23,659 nt of DNA, taken from contig DASTKD010000460.1 of the NCBI GenBank assembly GCA_035716135.1, positions 1-23,659 on the forward strand. The letters are read 5' to 3'. The translations under genes were made by a program, and so were the position numbers. This DNA is from CF-113 sp035716135 (GTDB lineage: Bacteria; Chloroflexota; Ktedonobacteria; Ktedonobacterales; Ktedonobacteraceae). How positions within the stretch are numbered: the first letter of the stretch is position 1; the number at the start of each line of letters is the position of its first letter. The notes under the pieces were generated by a model. It saw only the letters and a list, made by a program, of their open reading frames with translations. It ran no database searches and was not told where the DNA came from. Positions 7,459 through 14,613 of this stretch are shown piece after piece.

Positions 7459-7509
7459 GTTCGTGGAGTTTTCAAGCAGTTAAAAGCAGCATGGACGGCG
7501 GAAACGAGT

Positions 7510-8604
7510 ATGATTACTGTTACTACCCATCAGGGGAGACAGGTTGAAATCGTGTTGGAGAGCGAACTATGCTATCCTGTGGATATGGGCGGGCATGTGC
7601 GCGCCTATTGTCATATTCATGGAAGCGATCACCAGCGTTCGCTGTCTATTAATAAGACGACCGGCTGGGGACATTGTTTCAATGCGGCCTGTGGGGCTAC
7701 GGTGCTGGTTGCCGAGTGGAATCGCGCTGTGGCGAAACGCTTGCTGCAATTTTATTATCGGGGGTTGACATCAGCCGCGCAGCCGGGTTATCAGCCCCCT
7801 GCGAATGGATACAGGTACAGGCCATATGTTGTCCAGCCGATGCTGCTGCCGCCGCCCAGGTCGATTCCGCAATGGCAGCAGGACGAACTGCTGGCGCTGC
7901 TGGCGCTGGATGGGCAGATGCGGCGGGCGCTGATCCGTTCGCAACGAGCGCGTATGTATTTGAACGAGCGCGGCATCCCGCTCAAGGTGGCGCTGGAGAC
8001 GGGCGTGGGGTACCTGCCGTCTACGCTGTTGAACGGGCCGGAGATGCGCAGGCAGCGCGGCTTATTGCGCAGGTGGACTGATCGTATCGTCTTCCCGCTC
8101 AACTCGCCGGATGGACGAGGCTACATCGGGCGTTCGTTGTGGCGCTGGCAGCCGGGGATGAATGAAACGATGCACAAGGCTTTGCTCGAGCGGCCAGGGA
8201 GTCCTAAGAGGTGGATCAAGACCTGCCCGGCGGGCTGGTTTGGCGTGGATTTTGAGAGCCTGCCACATACCGTCATTCTGGTTGAGGGCGCGTTTGATCG
8301 CCTGACGTTGCTGGCGGCGGGTTTCCAGGCCAGCGAAATCGTGGCACTGGTTGGCACTGCCGCGCCGGTGGACTGGCTCCCCGCACAGGTAAAAACGGTG
8401 GTACTGGCGCTGGATGGAGATGATGGCGGGCAGGAGGCCAGCAGCCGACTGGCCGGGCAACTGGAGCCAGCGGGAATACGTGTGAAGATATGTCCGTTGA
8501 GGCAGGATGGTTGGGGCAAAGATTGGAACGAACGCTGGCAACACATGGGTCGCAAAAGCGTTGCCTCGGTGTTCGAGGCGTTTTACGAGGCGAGGTCAGC
8601 GTAG
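7510..8604 (+). CDS. DnaG-like primase (CHC2 zinc and TOPRIM), compact phage type
   Basis: 364 residues. A zinc-binding region with C34, H37, C56 and C61 (YCHIHG and HCFNAACGA) is followed by the DnaG-like segment ARMYLNERGIPLKVALETGV and DRIVFPLNSPDGRGYIGRSL. The TOPRIM domain has ILVEGAFDRLTLLAAGF with E259, VALVGTA, and VVLALDGDDGGQEAS with D302 and D304. These acidic residues hold the metal used for primer synthesis. It lacks the long C-terminal helicase-binding part of chromosomal DnaG (about 600 residues), so it is a phage- or mobile-element-type primase or a primase-derived regulator. The start is the ATG at 7510 after GGAAACGAG; longer in-frame starts lie upstream of the promoter. It is divergent from the terminase-like gene and probably came with it. 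Confidence 0.8.
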   Translation: MITVTTHQGRQVEIVLESELCYPVDMGGHVRAYCHIHGSDHQRSLSINKTTGWGHCFNAACGATVLVAEWNRAVAKRLLQFYYRGLTSAAQPGYQPPANGYRYRPYVVQPMLLPPPRSIPQWQQDELLALLALDGQMRRALIRSQRARMYLNERGIPLKVALETGVGYLPSTLLNGPEMRRQRGLLRRWTDRIVFPLNSPDGRGYIGRSLWRWQPGMNETMHKALLERPGSPKRWIKTCPAGWFGVDFESLPHTVILVEGAFDRLTLLAAGFQASEIVALVGTAAPVDWLPAQVKTVVLALDGDDGGQEASSRLAGQLEPAGIRVKICPLRQDGWGKDWNERWQHMGRKSVASVFEAFYEARSA

Positions 8605-8644
8605 CTGGAGGGGTCGGACGCCGATGCCCGCAAGCCGGAAGTCG

Positions 8645-8670
8645 GACGCCCACAAGGGGCGTCCCTACAT
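8645..8670. repeat. Single arm of the DAHKGRPYMP-type repeat
   Basis: A 26-base copy of the arm seen at 5684-5708 and 5774-5798, without a matching inverted partner. It lies between the convergent primase-like and DinB-family genes. A GC-rich stretch follows, GGGGGACCCC, which is self-complementary. Confidence 0.8.
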
Positions 8671-8705
8671 GCCTGGGGGACCCCGCCCCTCCACCTGCGC
8701 ATCCG

Positions 8706-9194
8706 CTAAATGTCCGGGGCGATGAGGCCGTGCATACCGAGGGAGTAGGCGATCTCGCCGCCGTGATGCAGGTCGTGTTCGATGACGTGCCAGATGATCC
8801 ATCCACGGGAGTAGGTGTAGGTCTGGCCTTCCCACTCCTCCTGGACAGTAGATTGCAAATCCGCGAGCGTATAGCGTCCCAGCACCTCCTGCATGACCTG
8901 CCAGGTTTTTTCCAACCCGCTCACCAGTTCATCGGCGGAACGTGGGAGACTGCCAGGCCCATCCCACTTATGCAAAGCGACGAAGTCCTCATCGCCCTCT
9001 TCCAGATTAAAGTGGAACCACCCGACCCGCACCGCAATTATGTGACGCGCCAGTTCATCGATGGAACGCAGCTCCGGCGCTACACGGAGTGCAAGTTGCT
9101 CTGGCGAGAGTCGAGCGAGGGCTATGCTCAATTGATTCTGGTAGTTTTGCCAGCCCTGGCTAAAGAATGCCAGGGTCTCACTTGTTTCGCTCAT
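8706..9194 (-). CDS. DinB-family (DinB/YfiT-like) putative metal-dependent protein
   Basis: 162 residues, the normal length of this four-helix-bundle family. The metal-binding histidines are visible: H51 in RSIDELARHIIAV and, in the fourth helix, H136 and H140 with H143/H144 in WHVIEHDLHHGGEIAY. Family members are thiol S-transferases or enzymes of unknown reaction; despite the name, a DNA-damage role is not general. The start ATG at 9194 has AAGGAGCG upstream. A weak -10 box TAAAAT (9245-9240) lies on the minus strand and a 12-base palindrome GTACATATGTAC (9265-9276) overlaps its -35 region. It is monocistronic. The substrate is unknown. Confidence 0.85.
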   Translation of the reverse strand: MSETSETLAFFSQGWQNYQNQLSIALARLSPEQLALRVAPELRSIDELARHIIAVRVGWFHFNLEEGDEDFVALHKWDGPGSLPRSADELVSGLEKTWQVMQEVLGRYTLADLQSTVQEEWEGQTYTYSRGWIIWHVIEHDLHHGGEIAYSLGMHGLIAPDI

Positions 9195-9330
9195 GTTTTT
9201 CGCTCCTTGTAGCTAAAATATTGTGAAACGACTTCTGTTATTTTACACGATTGAGGGAGTGTTTGTACATATGTACTATTCTGTGATTTTTGGCGATCGA
9301 ATGCGGTAATAGCAAGAAACGCTTCATTTC

Positions 9331-9492
9331 GGGGGCGCGTCTCATCTTTCACTGGTAAGTTTTTTGGAAGGCACTCATCTGGCCTGTCATCCTGAGCGCA
9401 GCGAAGGATCTCCGTCCCCGGCGGGAGATCCTTCGCTGCGCTCAGGATGACAGCTCGCCTCTTTCTTAAAAACCCTCCCAGTGAAAAGCGCG
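9331..9492. repeat. Nested palindromic element containing VILSAAKDL-type repeat copy 2
   Basis: The inner part has perfect 30-base arms (9384-9413 and 9424-9453) around a 10-base loop, nearly identical to the arms at 3712-3793. Outside it, TTTCACTGG (9347-9355) mirrors CCAGTGAAA (9478-9486), GCGCG mirrors GCGCG, and a T-run mirrors an A-run, giving an imperfect outer inverted repeat of about 160 bases overall. This fills most of the 9195-9509 gap, in which I see no gene. It may be a MITE-like element. The next gene to the right ends just beyond it. Confidence 0.75.
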
Positions 9493-9509
9493 TCCCATAC
9501 CCGCACACG

Positions 9510-11390
9510 TCAGGGAATCACTGTCCACAGGATAGGGCCGTCGGTACCGAGTTTGTCGGCGAGGAAAGTTGTGTTATGTTGTGTATCTACGAGGTAGATA
9601 CCCTGCTGTACGTCATTCATGGCGACGATGAGCTGGTTAAGGGACGCTTTTGATGCTGACCAGACAAGGGCGGAGGCCGCGCCTTTTAATGTGAGATAGC
9701 GCGGGCTGGTGGGCGTCTGCGGGCTGGCGATGCCTATACGTGTGCCGGTGCTGTAGGCGACCTGGCGGCTATCCATCGACCAGGCAGGAGCGGGGTCGTA
9801 GGTGACGCCGTTGGCGATAATTGCATCAACAGCTGTGCTGGCATTGACAATATGGAGTACGCCAACGCCTTCGGAAAGAGAGGCGAGGTAGTCGATGAAT
9901 GAGCCGTCGGGCGACCATGTGGCAAAGTTGACCTGCTTGCCCGCAGTCAGTTGGATGCGTGTGGCCCCCGGCGTTACGTCGATGCGCCAGATGTCACCGG
10001 CGCGTCCGGCGATAGTAGTGACGATCATCCAGCTACCCACGCCAGCGTGACCGCTACGGCTATAGATGGCCTGCGCGAAATCGCCCGCCAGCAGTTGTTG
10101 CGCTCCGATAGCGCTATCCACGCCGACGTGGCGCACCCAGACGCTGCGCACATGACCGATGCTGCCGAGGCTCCAGGTGATAGCGGGAACGTTGGTATCT
10201 GGCGACCAGTCCAGCGAGAGGATACTCTGACCCGCAGTGGCTTTTGCGCCGATACCGTCCGCGATGGTCAGCGCGCTATTGATTTGTGTATTGTAGTCGA
10301 AGATGCCGGTTACGTCCTGATGGCTCACCTCGAAAGCGATGCGCGCGCCATCTGGCGACCAGGTGGGACGTGAAACGCTGCCCGGTGTTGAAACGCTCAC
10401 CTGCGTGGTTTTACCTGTGGCTGTCGAATAGATATAGAGGTGCGTTTGTCCTGTGCCGGCAGGATCGGCGACAAAGGCCAGTTTAGTGCCATCGGGAGAC
10501 CACGTCAAACTGTTAAGGATGTTGGCCCAGGTGGCAGTATCCTGTACCGATGCGGGCGAAACACTGGCGTTCAACAGGGGAGGATTGATGGTGGTATCCT
10601 CCTGTCCATCGCTGCGAATAATGTGGACGCTGCCTTTTTTCAGATCGATATAAGCGAGCATGTTGCCGGTCGCTCTGCCTGGGAAGGTAGCTACAGCCCA
10701 GTTGGGAGAAACGTCTACGTTTGCCGGTGTCAACTGGTCGGGCTGCGTGCTGCTGCCATCGGAACGCTCGCTCCACAGGACGTTGCCGCGCAGGAAGACG
10801 AAACGCGCTCCGGCTGAGAGCGGCCCTGATGCTTGCGGGGCGTTGGCTGGTGGCGTAAACCCTGGATGAGTAGCGGTTGTACTCCGGCGAGATAAGAGAG
10901 AGATGCCTGCGAAGGCACCGAGGCCAATGGCGATAATGAGCGCGGCGGCGATGGTTGCGATGATGGTGCGGTTGCTTCGCGCTCGTTCACGCGCGGGCGG
11001 GGTTTCCATTTTGACGGTTGGACGAGGCGCGGTGCTGCGCCCGCCGGGAATGGCGACGAGGTGCGGGCGACCGGGTGTATCACGGCGAGGACTTCTGGAA
11101 CTGGCGGGCAGTCTGGGAACCGTACTGCGCCCGGAAGGCGCTTCGCTTGCAAACGGTTCGCCGGTCGCTTCGAGATACTCCGGCGCTGAGAAGATACGTT
11201 CGCGCAGAGCAGCATCGGGAGTGACACGCGAGAGATGTTTGAGCAGGGCATCGTTGCGGCGGTAGTCGACCAGCACTTCAGCGCAACTGCGGCATGTCTG
11301 GAAGTGGTCGGCAACCTGGCGACGTTCTTCGGGTGCGAGCATGTTGTCAAGGTATGCGCTTAGCAGTTCCTCAACTTGCTCGCAGTTCAT
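9510..11390 (-). CDS. ZAS-type anti-sigma factor with extracytoplasmic TolB-like propeller
   Basis: 626 residues. The N-terminal zinc anti-sigma domain has C3, H29, C33 and C36, the canonical spacing for binding and silencing an ECF sigma factor. A Pro/Arg-rich linker (about 75-140) leads to one membrane helix at 143-166 (TIIATIAAALIIAIGLGAFA). The outside part, about 190-626, has at least five PD40-type blade motifs (WSPDGTKLAF, WSPDGARIAF, WSPDTNVPAI, WSPDGSFIDY, WSMDSRQVAY), consistent with a six- or seven-bladed propeller. The likely role is a membrane sensor whose propeller senses an envelope signal and releases the sigma factor. Its ATG overlaps the sigma gene stop in an ATGA, so translation is coupled. 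The signal is unknown. Confidence 0.85.
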   Translation of the reverse strand: MNCEQVEELLSAYLDNMLAPEERRQVADHFQTCRSCAEVLVDYRRNDALLKHLSRVTPDAALRERIFSAPEYLEATGEPFASEAPSGRSTVPRLPASSRSPRRDTPGRPHLVAIPGGRSTAPRPTVKMETPPARERARSNRTIIATIAAALIIAIGLGAFAGISLLSRRSTTATHPGFTPPANAPQASGPLSAGARFVFLRGNVLWSERSDGSSTQPDQLTPANVDVSPNWAVATFPGRATGNMLAYIDLKKGSVHIIRSDGQEDTTINPPLLNASVSPASVQDTATWANILNSLTWSPDGTKLAFVADPAGTGQTHLYIYSTATGKTTQVSVSTPGSVSRPTWSPDGARIAFEVSHQDVTGIFDYNTQINSALTIADGIGAKATAGQSILSLDWSPDTNVPAITWSLGSIGHVRSVWVRHVGVDSAIGAQQLLAGDFAQAIYSRSGHAGVGSWMIVTTIAGRAGDIWRIDVTPGATRIQLTAGKQVNFATWSPDGSFIDYLASLSEGVGVLHIVNASTAVDAIIANGVTYDPAPAWSMDSRQVAYSTGTRIGIASPQTPTSPRYLTLKGAASALVWSASKASLNQLIVAMNDVQQGIYLVDTQHNTTFLADKLGTDGPILWTVIP

Positions 11391-11923
11391 TTTGTGCCTC
11401 CGCCTTGCTCTAGCGATTTATAATGCTCGCGGAACGATTGCCGCGCGCGCGAAAGATACATCTTGACACCACTCTCCGCGATATTCAGGGCCTTTGCAAT
11501 CTCGCTATAGGAGAAGCCTTCCTGAGTATAGAGTAACAACGCAGCCCGGTACTGATGGGGCATACGACGGAGAGCGGCACGAACAAGTTCCGTCGTGCCG
11601 TAGATTTCCTGAGGATCAGCGCCTTCTACATCCGCTGGTTCGTGGTCGAGGTCTTGCCAGGGGAGCCAGGCGATCAGCTTGCGACGACGCAATGCATCAT
11701 ACGCTGTATTGGTTGCAATGCGATACAACCATGCCGACAACTTCAGGTTTGCATCCATTTTTGGCAGCGCGCGAAACGCTTTCAAAAAGGTATCCTGTGT
11801 CAGATCGTCTGCCTGCTCGCGGTCCCCAACCAGATGATAGACGTAATTATAAATGGGTGTCTTGTATTCGTCATAAATCTGGTCGAAGGACCAGGAAGAT
11901 CCCGTAGTTTCCGCCCTGGCCAT
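11387..11923 (-). CDS. ECF-type RNA polymerase sigma factor
   Basis: 178 residues, normal for ECF sigma factors. Region 2 (about 14-80) includes YNYVYHLVGDREQADDLTQD and LKLSAWLYRIATNTAYDALR for core binding and -10 recognition. Region 4 (about 115-170) has LRRMPHQYRAALLLYTQEGF and SYSEIAKALNIAESGVKMYL, a helix-turn-helix for -35 recognition. It is the first gene of a two-gene operon with its anti-sigma factor, overlapping by four bases. The ATG at 11923 follows AAGGGA. Upstream on the minus strand there is TTGTCC (12063-12058) with GATATA 17 bases on. A GGAAC (about 11970) lies nearer the start, but without a well-spaced -10, so autoregulation is possible but not shown. Confidence 0.92.
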   Translation of the reverse strand: MARAETTGSSWSFDQIYDEYKTPIYNYVYHLVGDREQADDLTQDTFLKAFRALPKMDANLKLSAWLYRIATNTAYDALRRRKLIAWLPWQDLDHEPADVEGADPQEIYGTTELVRAALRRMPHQYRAALLLYTQEGFSYSEIAKALNIAESGVKMYLSRARQSFREHYKSLEQGGGTK

Positions 11924-12252
11924 GCGCTATGTCCCTTCGATGACTATAGCTACCAACTTATCCGTTCCTAACAAGCGATAGCGATGCATCCCCTGGCCGC
12001 GCAATAACTGTATTTCTGCGGGTGCGGAAAGACTTATATCCTTCTGTGTAGTGGAACGGACAATTAACGCTTTCAGTAACATTATGATAAGTGAATGATT
12101 TCGGCATTCGTTGTGTTTTACTTGTTACCCATGTTAGCATATTTGCCGGAGACGCTGAAATTAGTAGCCCAAATGTTAGTACTAATGGGGCAAATTCGGG
12201 TCACTTCCCGCATGGCATCCCTCCCAATCCGTTTTAAGCAATACATGACCCC

Positions 12253-12327
12253 TGACGCCCACAAGCGTCCCATCCGTGACGCCCACGAGCGCACCGCCCG
12301 TGACGCCCACAAGGGGCGTCACTACAT
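12253..12327. repeat. Tandem 24-base repeat array of TGACGCCCAC units
   Basis: TGACGCCCAC starts at 12253, 12277 and 12301, exactly 24 bases apart, with variable 3' halves. The last unit continues as the arm AAGGGGCGTCACTACAT of the DAHKGRPYMP-type repeat, with one change from the copies at 5684 and 8645. There is no inverted partner. It appears to be an expanded edge of that element, like 5621-5682. Confidence 0.75.
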
Positions 12328-12364
12328 TTCTCCTGCGCCCCCCACCGCTCCCCCTCGCTGGTAA

Positions 12365-12407
12365 TTAACCCGAAGGTTCGGAAAGTTTTAACATCAAGGT
12401 TCGGAAA
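12365..12407. repeat. Two direct copies of a 20-bp repeat, left flank of the sigma/peroxiredoxin cassette
   Basis: TTAACCCGAAGGTTCGGAAA (12365-12384) is followed, 23 bases from start to start, by TTAACATCAAGGTTCGGAAA (12388-12407), 17 of 20 identical. The first is repeated without change at 14638-14657, and inverted copies lie at 14614-14626 (partial) and 14681-14700 (18 of 20). The unit contains the internal near-palindrome CCGAA-GG-TTCGG. Confidence 0.85.
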
Positions 12408-12760
12408 TCCTCTCGAATAAACTTTTCATAAGATAAGATGATAGTCATCTCATAAAAAAAGATACCCTCTGGAACGGCGCTTCATCCCAATCAGCTTGCT
12501 CTGGGATATCTTATCGATATTCTTGTCAGTGTTGGTATTACTCCAAAGGATATTGCTGTCGGGAATACCTGGTTGCGCCAGGTTGTTCCTGGTAAATGAC
12601 CTGCCATGTGAGCAAGTTTTGCCCTCGCAGTGGTCAGTTGGCCCCCAATCGCTGCCGCAGCCCAACTATTGACCAGTTGAGAAACTGCCGGCTTTCGCCG
12701 TTGACGATGAAGCGTTGGTGGGAATTGCGGGTGCCAGAGAGGTTTTCCACTTTCGGCTGG
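12408..12760. other. Gene-free stretch with a possible decayed coding remnant
   Basis: No convincing gene. A small stem AGATGA-TAG-TCATCT lies near 12436-12450. One plus-strand frame reads ALGYLIDILVSVGITPKDIA then VGNTWLRQVVPGK up to a TGA at 12597-12599, protein-like in composition but without a start or a family I recognise; it may be a relic. The region 11924-12252, to the left, also holds no gene beyond the sigma promoter candidates. Confidence 0.3.
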
Positions 12761-12791
12761 AAACTGTCACAATGGTTCGTTACGATCTGTC
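12761..12791 (+). promoter_or_regulatory. Possible ECF-dependent promoter of the second sigma gene
   Basis: AAACTGTCACA (12761-12771) recurs exactly at 13737-13747, before the peroxiredoxin gene. TGTCACA followed after 16 bases by TGTC (12788-12791) resembles the TGTCACA-N16-CGTC promoters described for ECF41-type sigma factors, with three of four -10 bases. It would give a leader of about 50 bases to the ATG at 12845, consistent with autoregulation. Confidence 0.4.
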
Positions 12792-12844
12792 TATAGTCGT
12801 GACAGACCAGAAACAGGACGAACAGTTTTTTCACGAGGAAAGCC

Positions 12845-13723
12845 ATGTATAATCCATTCCAGGAAACCATCATTCCTGATGTCACCGATGAAGACCTCGT
12901 TCTTCAAGCCCAAAATGGGGATTGGGACGCGCTTGAGCAACTCATCGGGCGGCATCAGGCGTGGATCTTTAATATCGCCGTTCGTATGGTTCGCAAGCCG
13001 CAGGAAGCAGAGGATATCACGCAAGAAGTTCTTCTCAAGATGCTCACCAGGCTAGGCACCTTCCAGGGCAAGAGCAGCTTTCGAACGTGGCTCTATCGCA
13101 TCGTCGTCAACCATGTCCTCAATCTTCAACACCGGCCAAAGGAACTCACTTTTTCTGAACTTGGCACGCTGATTGAGCACTTGCCCGATCAGGCGTTGCC
13201 CGATCCATCGGACGTGTCTCTTCCCCGCTCTGTGCTTATTGAGGAAGCCAAAGTTGGCTGCACGCTCGGGATGTTACTCTGCCTGGACCCGCGACAACGG
13301 CTGGTCTTCATCCTGGGAGAGGTGTTTGGGGTGAGCAGCGAGATGGGGGCAGAACTCATGGATCTTTCGCCCGGCAACTTTCGTCAAGTGCTGAGCCGTA
13401 CTCGGCGTGATCTGTACAATTATATGCATGACCGGTGCGGCCTCATCAACCAGGCGAACCCGTGCCGGTGCGCACGCAAAACGCGCTCATTCATCGAGCG
13501 GGGCTATGTTGACCCGCAGCGTCGATGCTTTACTCAGGAGCGCCTTACACAGATTGCCGAGATTGCCTCAGACCGTACACAGGAACTCCACCATCACCTC
13601 GAACAGCAGCATGCCACTATCTATCGAGAGCATCCTTTTCTTGCCGCTCCTGATTTCAGTGCCAGGTTGCGTCAACTCATCAATACGCCAGCGTTCCGCC
13701 AGATCTTGCTGTTAGATTCATAA
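12845..13723 (+). CDS. ECF-like sigma factor with Cys-containing C-terminal extension
   Basis: 292 residues, about 100 longer than a minimal ECF factor. Region 2 (about 20-90) shows LIGRHQAWIFNIAVRMVRKP, EAEDITQEVLLKML and SFRTWLYRIVVNHVLNLQHR. Region 4 (about 140-195) shows LDPRQRLVFILGEVFGVSSE and LSPGNFRQVLSRTRRDLYNY. The extension holds C198, C207, C209 and C228 (CGLINQANPCRC and RRCF), which could bind a metal or respond to thiol oxidation. There is no separate anti-sigma gene, so the tail may be the regulatory part. Start ATG has GAGGAAAG 5-12 bases upstream. It lies directly before a peroxiredoxin-like gene, and both are bounded by a shared repeat; codon choice is richer in C-ending codons than in the neighbours. 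An oxidative-stress role is inference. Confidence 0.85.
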   Translation: MYNPFQETIIPDVTDEDLVLQAQNGDWDALEQLIGRHQAWIFNIAVRMVRKPQEAEDITQEVLLKMLTRLGTFQGKSSFRTWLYRIVVNHVLNLQHRPKELTFSELGTLIEHLPDQALPDPSDVSLPRSVLIEEAKVGCTLGMLLCLDPRQRLVFILGEVFGVSSEMGAELMDLSPGNFRQVLSRTRRDLYNYMHDRCGLINQANPCRCARKTRSFIERGYVDPQRRCFTQERLTQIAEIASDRTQELHHHLEQQHATIYREHPFLAAPDFSARLRQLINTPAFRQILLLDS

Positions 13724-13736
13724 GGTGAGCGAATGC

Positions 13737-13834
13737 AAACTGTCACAGTGCTGGTCTAAGGGAGTGAGAAGCAAAAACGTGTCGCTCGGCCCTCTCGCCC
13801 AGACAAGAGACCTGTGGGGCGAGAGCCATTGACA
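13737..13834 (+). promoter_or_regulatory. Intergenic control region before the peroxiredoxin-like gene
   Basis: It holds AAACTGTCACA (13737-13747, identical to 12761-12771), a stem CTCTCGCCC (13792-13800) with GGGCGAGAG (13817-13825), and a TTGACA box (13829-13834) without a good -10. The stem has no T-run. Transcription could come from the sigma gene, from the TGTCACA motif, or from a weak promoter at TTGACA. Confidence 0.35.
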
Positions 13835-13894
13835 CAAGGATTTCTCACATGTTCCTTTTAGCGTAGCGAAGAGACAAGAAACAGGAGATTTTCT

Positions 13895-14593
13895 ATGACG
13901 ACGAGTAATCACACACACGCAACCCTTCAACAACAGATCGAGACATTGCAGGGCCAGCTTGCGCAACAGCTTCCCATTGAGGTACTGGCTGAGTTGTCCA
14001 AAAGCATTACCACGCTGGTTCAAACAGGAATCGCCCAACAGAGCGTGAAGGTAGGCGAGAGAGCGCCCGACTTCACCTTGCCCGATGTCTTCGGGAAACC
14101 AGTAGCCCTCTCTGAACTGCTCCAGCACGGCCCCGTCGTACTCACCTTCTATCGTGGAGAATGGTGTCCGTTCTGCAATCTTACGCTTCGTGCGTATCAA
14201 CGTATCCTCCCGCAGATTCGGGCTTTGGGAGCATCACTGGTGGCTGTTTCGCCACAGACGCCCGAGCACTCCCTGTCAACTGTTGAGAAGAAGGAGCTCA
14301 CCTTCACCGTTCTCAGTGATGCCGGCAATATCGTAGCCCGCAAGTACCGTCTCGTCTTCACACTGGAGCAGACCTTCCGAACGCTCTACACGACCATTGG
14401 AGCGGACCTGCCAGGCTTCAATGGCGATCCATCATGGGAGTTGCCGATGCCAGCAACGTTTCTTCTCGCGCAGGATGGAACGGTTCGTCTGGCCTTTGTT
14501 GATGAAGATTTCACCCACCGGCTGGAACCAGCGACCCTGCTCGATGGTCTGCGGGCTGTGGGGAGCAATGGGCCAATGAAGATCAATCGTTAA
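13895..14593 (+). CDS. Peroxiredoxin-like (AhpC/TSA, thioredoxin-fold) protein
   Basis: 232 residues. An N-terminal helical segment of about 45 residues (LQQQIETLQGQLAQQLPIEV) precedes a thioredoxin fold opening with VGERAPDFTLPDVFGKPVAL. The active site is TFYRGEWCPFCNLTLRAYQ with C91 and C94 in a CPFC motif, the peroxidatic position of this subfamily. VAVSPQTPEHSL and LPMPATFLLAQDGTVRLAFV complete the fold. The expected role is thiol-dependent reduction of peroxides in the cytoplasm; many members of this CxxC-type subgroup have no tested substrate. The ATG at 13895 has AGGAG upstream. It is 171 bases after the Cys-tailed sigma gene in the same orientation and inside the same repeat-bounded segment. 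Confidence 0.9.
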   Translation: MTTSNHTHATLQQQIETLQGQLAQQLPIEVLAELSKSITTLVQTGIAQQSVKVGERAPDFTLPDVFGKPVALSELLQHGPVVLTFYRGEWCPFCNLTLRAYQRILPQIRALGASLVAVSPQTPEHSLSTVEKKELTFTVLSDAGNIVARKYRLVFTLEQTFRTLYTTIGADLPGFNGDPSWELPMPATFLLAQDGTVRLAFVDEDFTHRLEPATLLDGLRAVGSNGPMKINR

Positions 14594-14613
14594 GCCGCGC
14601 GAAGAGATCCGTT

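Noticed and set aside
9265..9276. Palindrome GTACATATGTAC near the DinB-family promoter, resembling a cyanobacterial LexA box
   Set aside because: Perfect 12-base palindromes are expected several times by chance in a window this size, and the gene family is not generally SOS-controlled; noted in the gene entry only.
9191..9508. 105-codon minus-strand open frame containing VILSAAKDL and RCAQDD
   Set aside because: It is a reading of the palindromic repeat at 9384-9453; this peptide arises wherever the repeat is called as coding.
11940..11975. GGAAC as an ECF-type autoregulated promoter of the first sigma gene
   Set aside because: The distance to the nearest GTC-like -10 is about 19 bases, longer than usual, and it would place the start almost on the ribosome site.
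12253..12327. Possible CRISPR array
   Set aside because: Only three units, a 24-base total period with no room for spacers, and no cas genes nearby.
12095..12364. 89-codon plus-strand frame with DAHKRPIR-like repeats
   Set aside because: Produced by the 24-base repeat units and the dispersed repeat arm; no ribosome site and no similarity outside the repeat.
12634..12885. Minus-strand frame of 83 codons upstream of the second sigma gene
   Set aside because: It overlaps the sigma start and its putative promoter, has no family match that I recognise and no good ribosome site.
13829..13857. TTGACA as a complete sigma-A promoter for the peroxiredoxin gene
   Set aside because: No acceptable -10 hexamer lies 16-18 bases downstream, so only the box was recorded.
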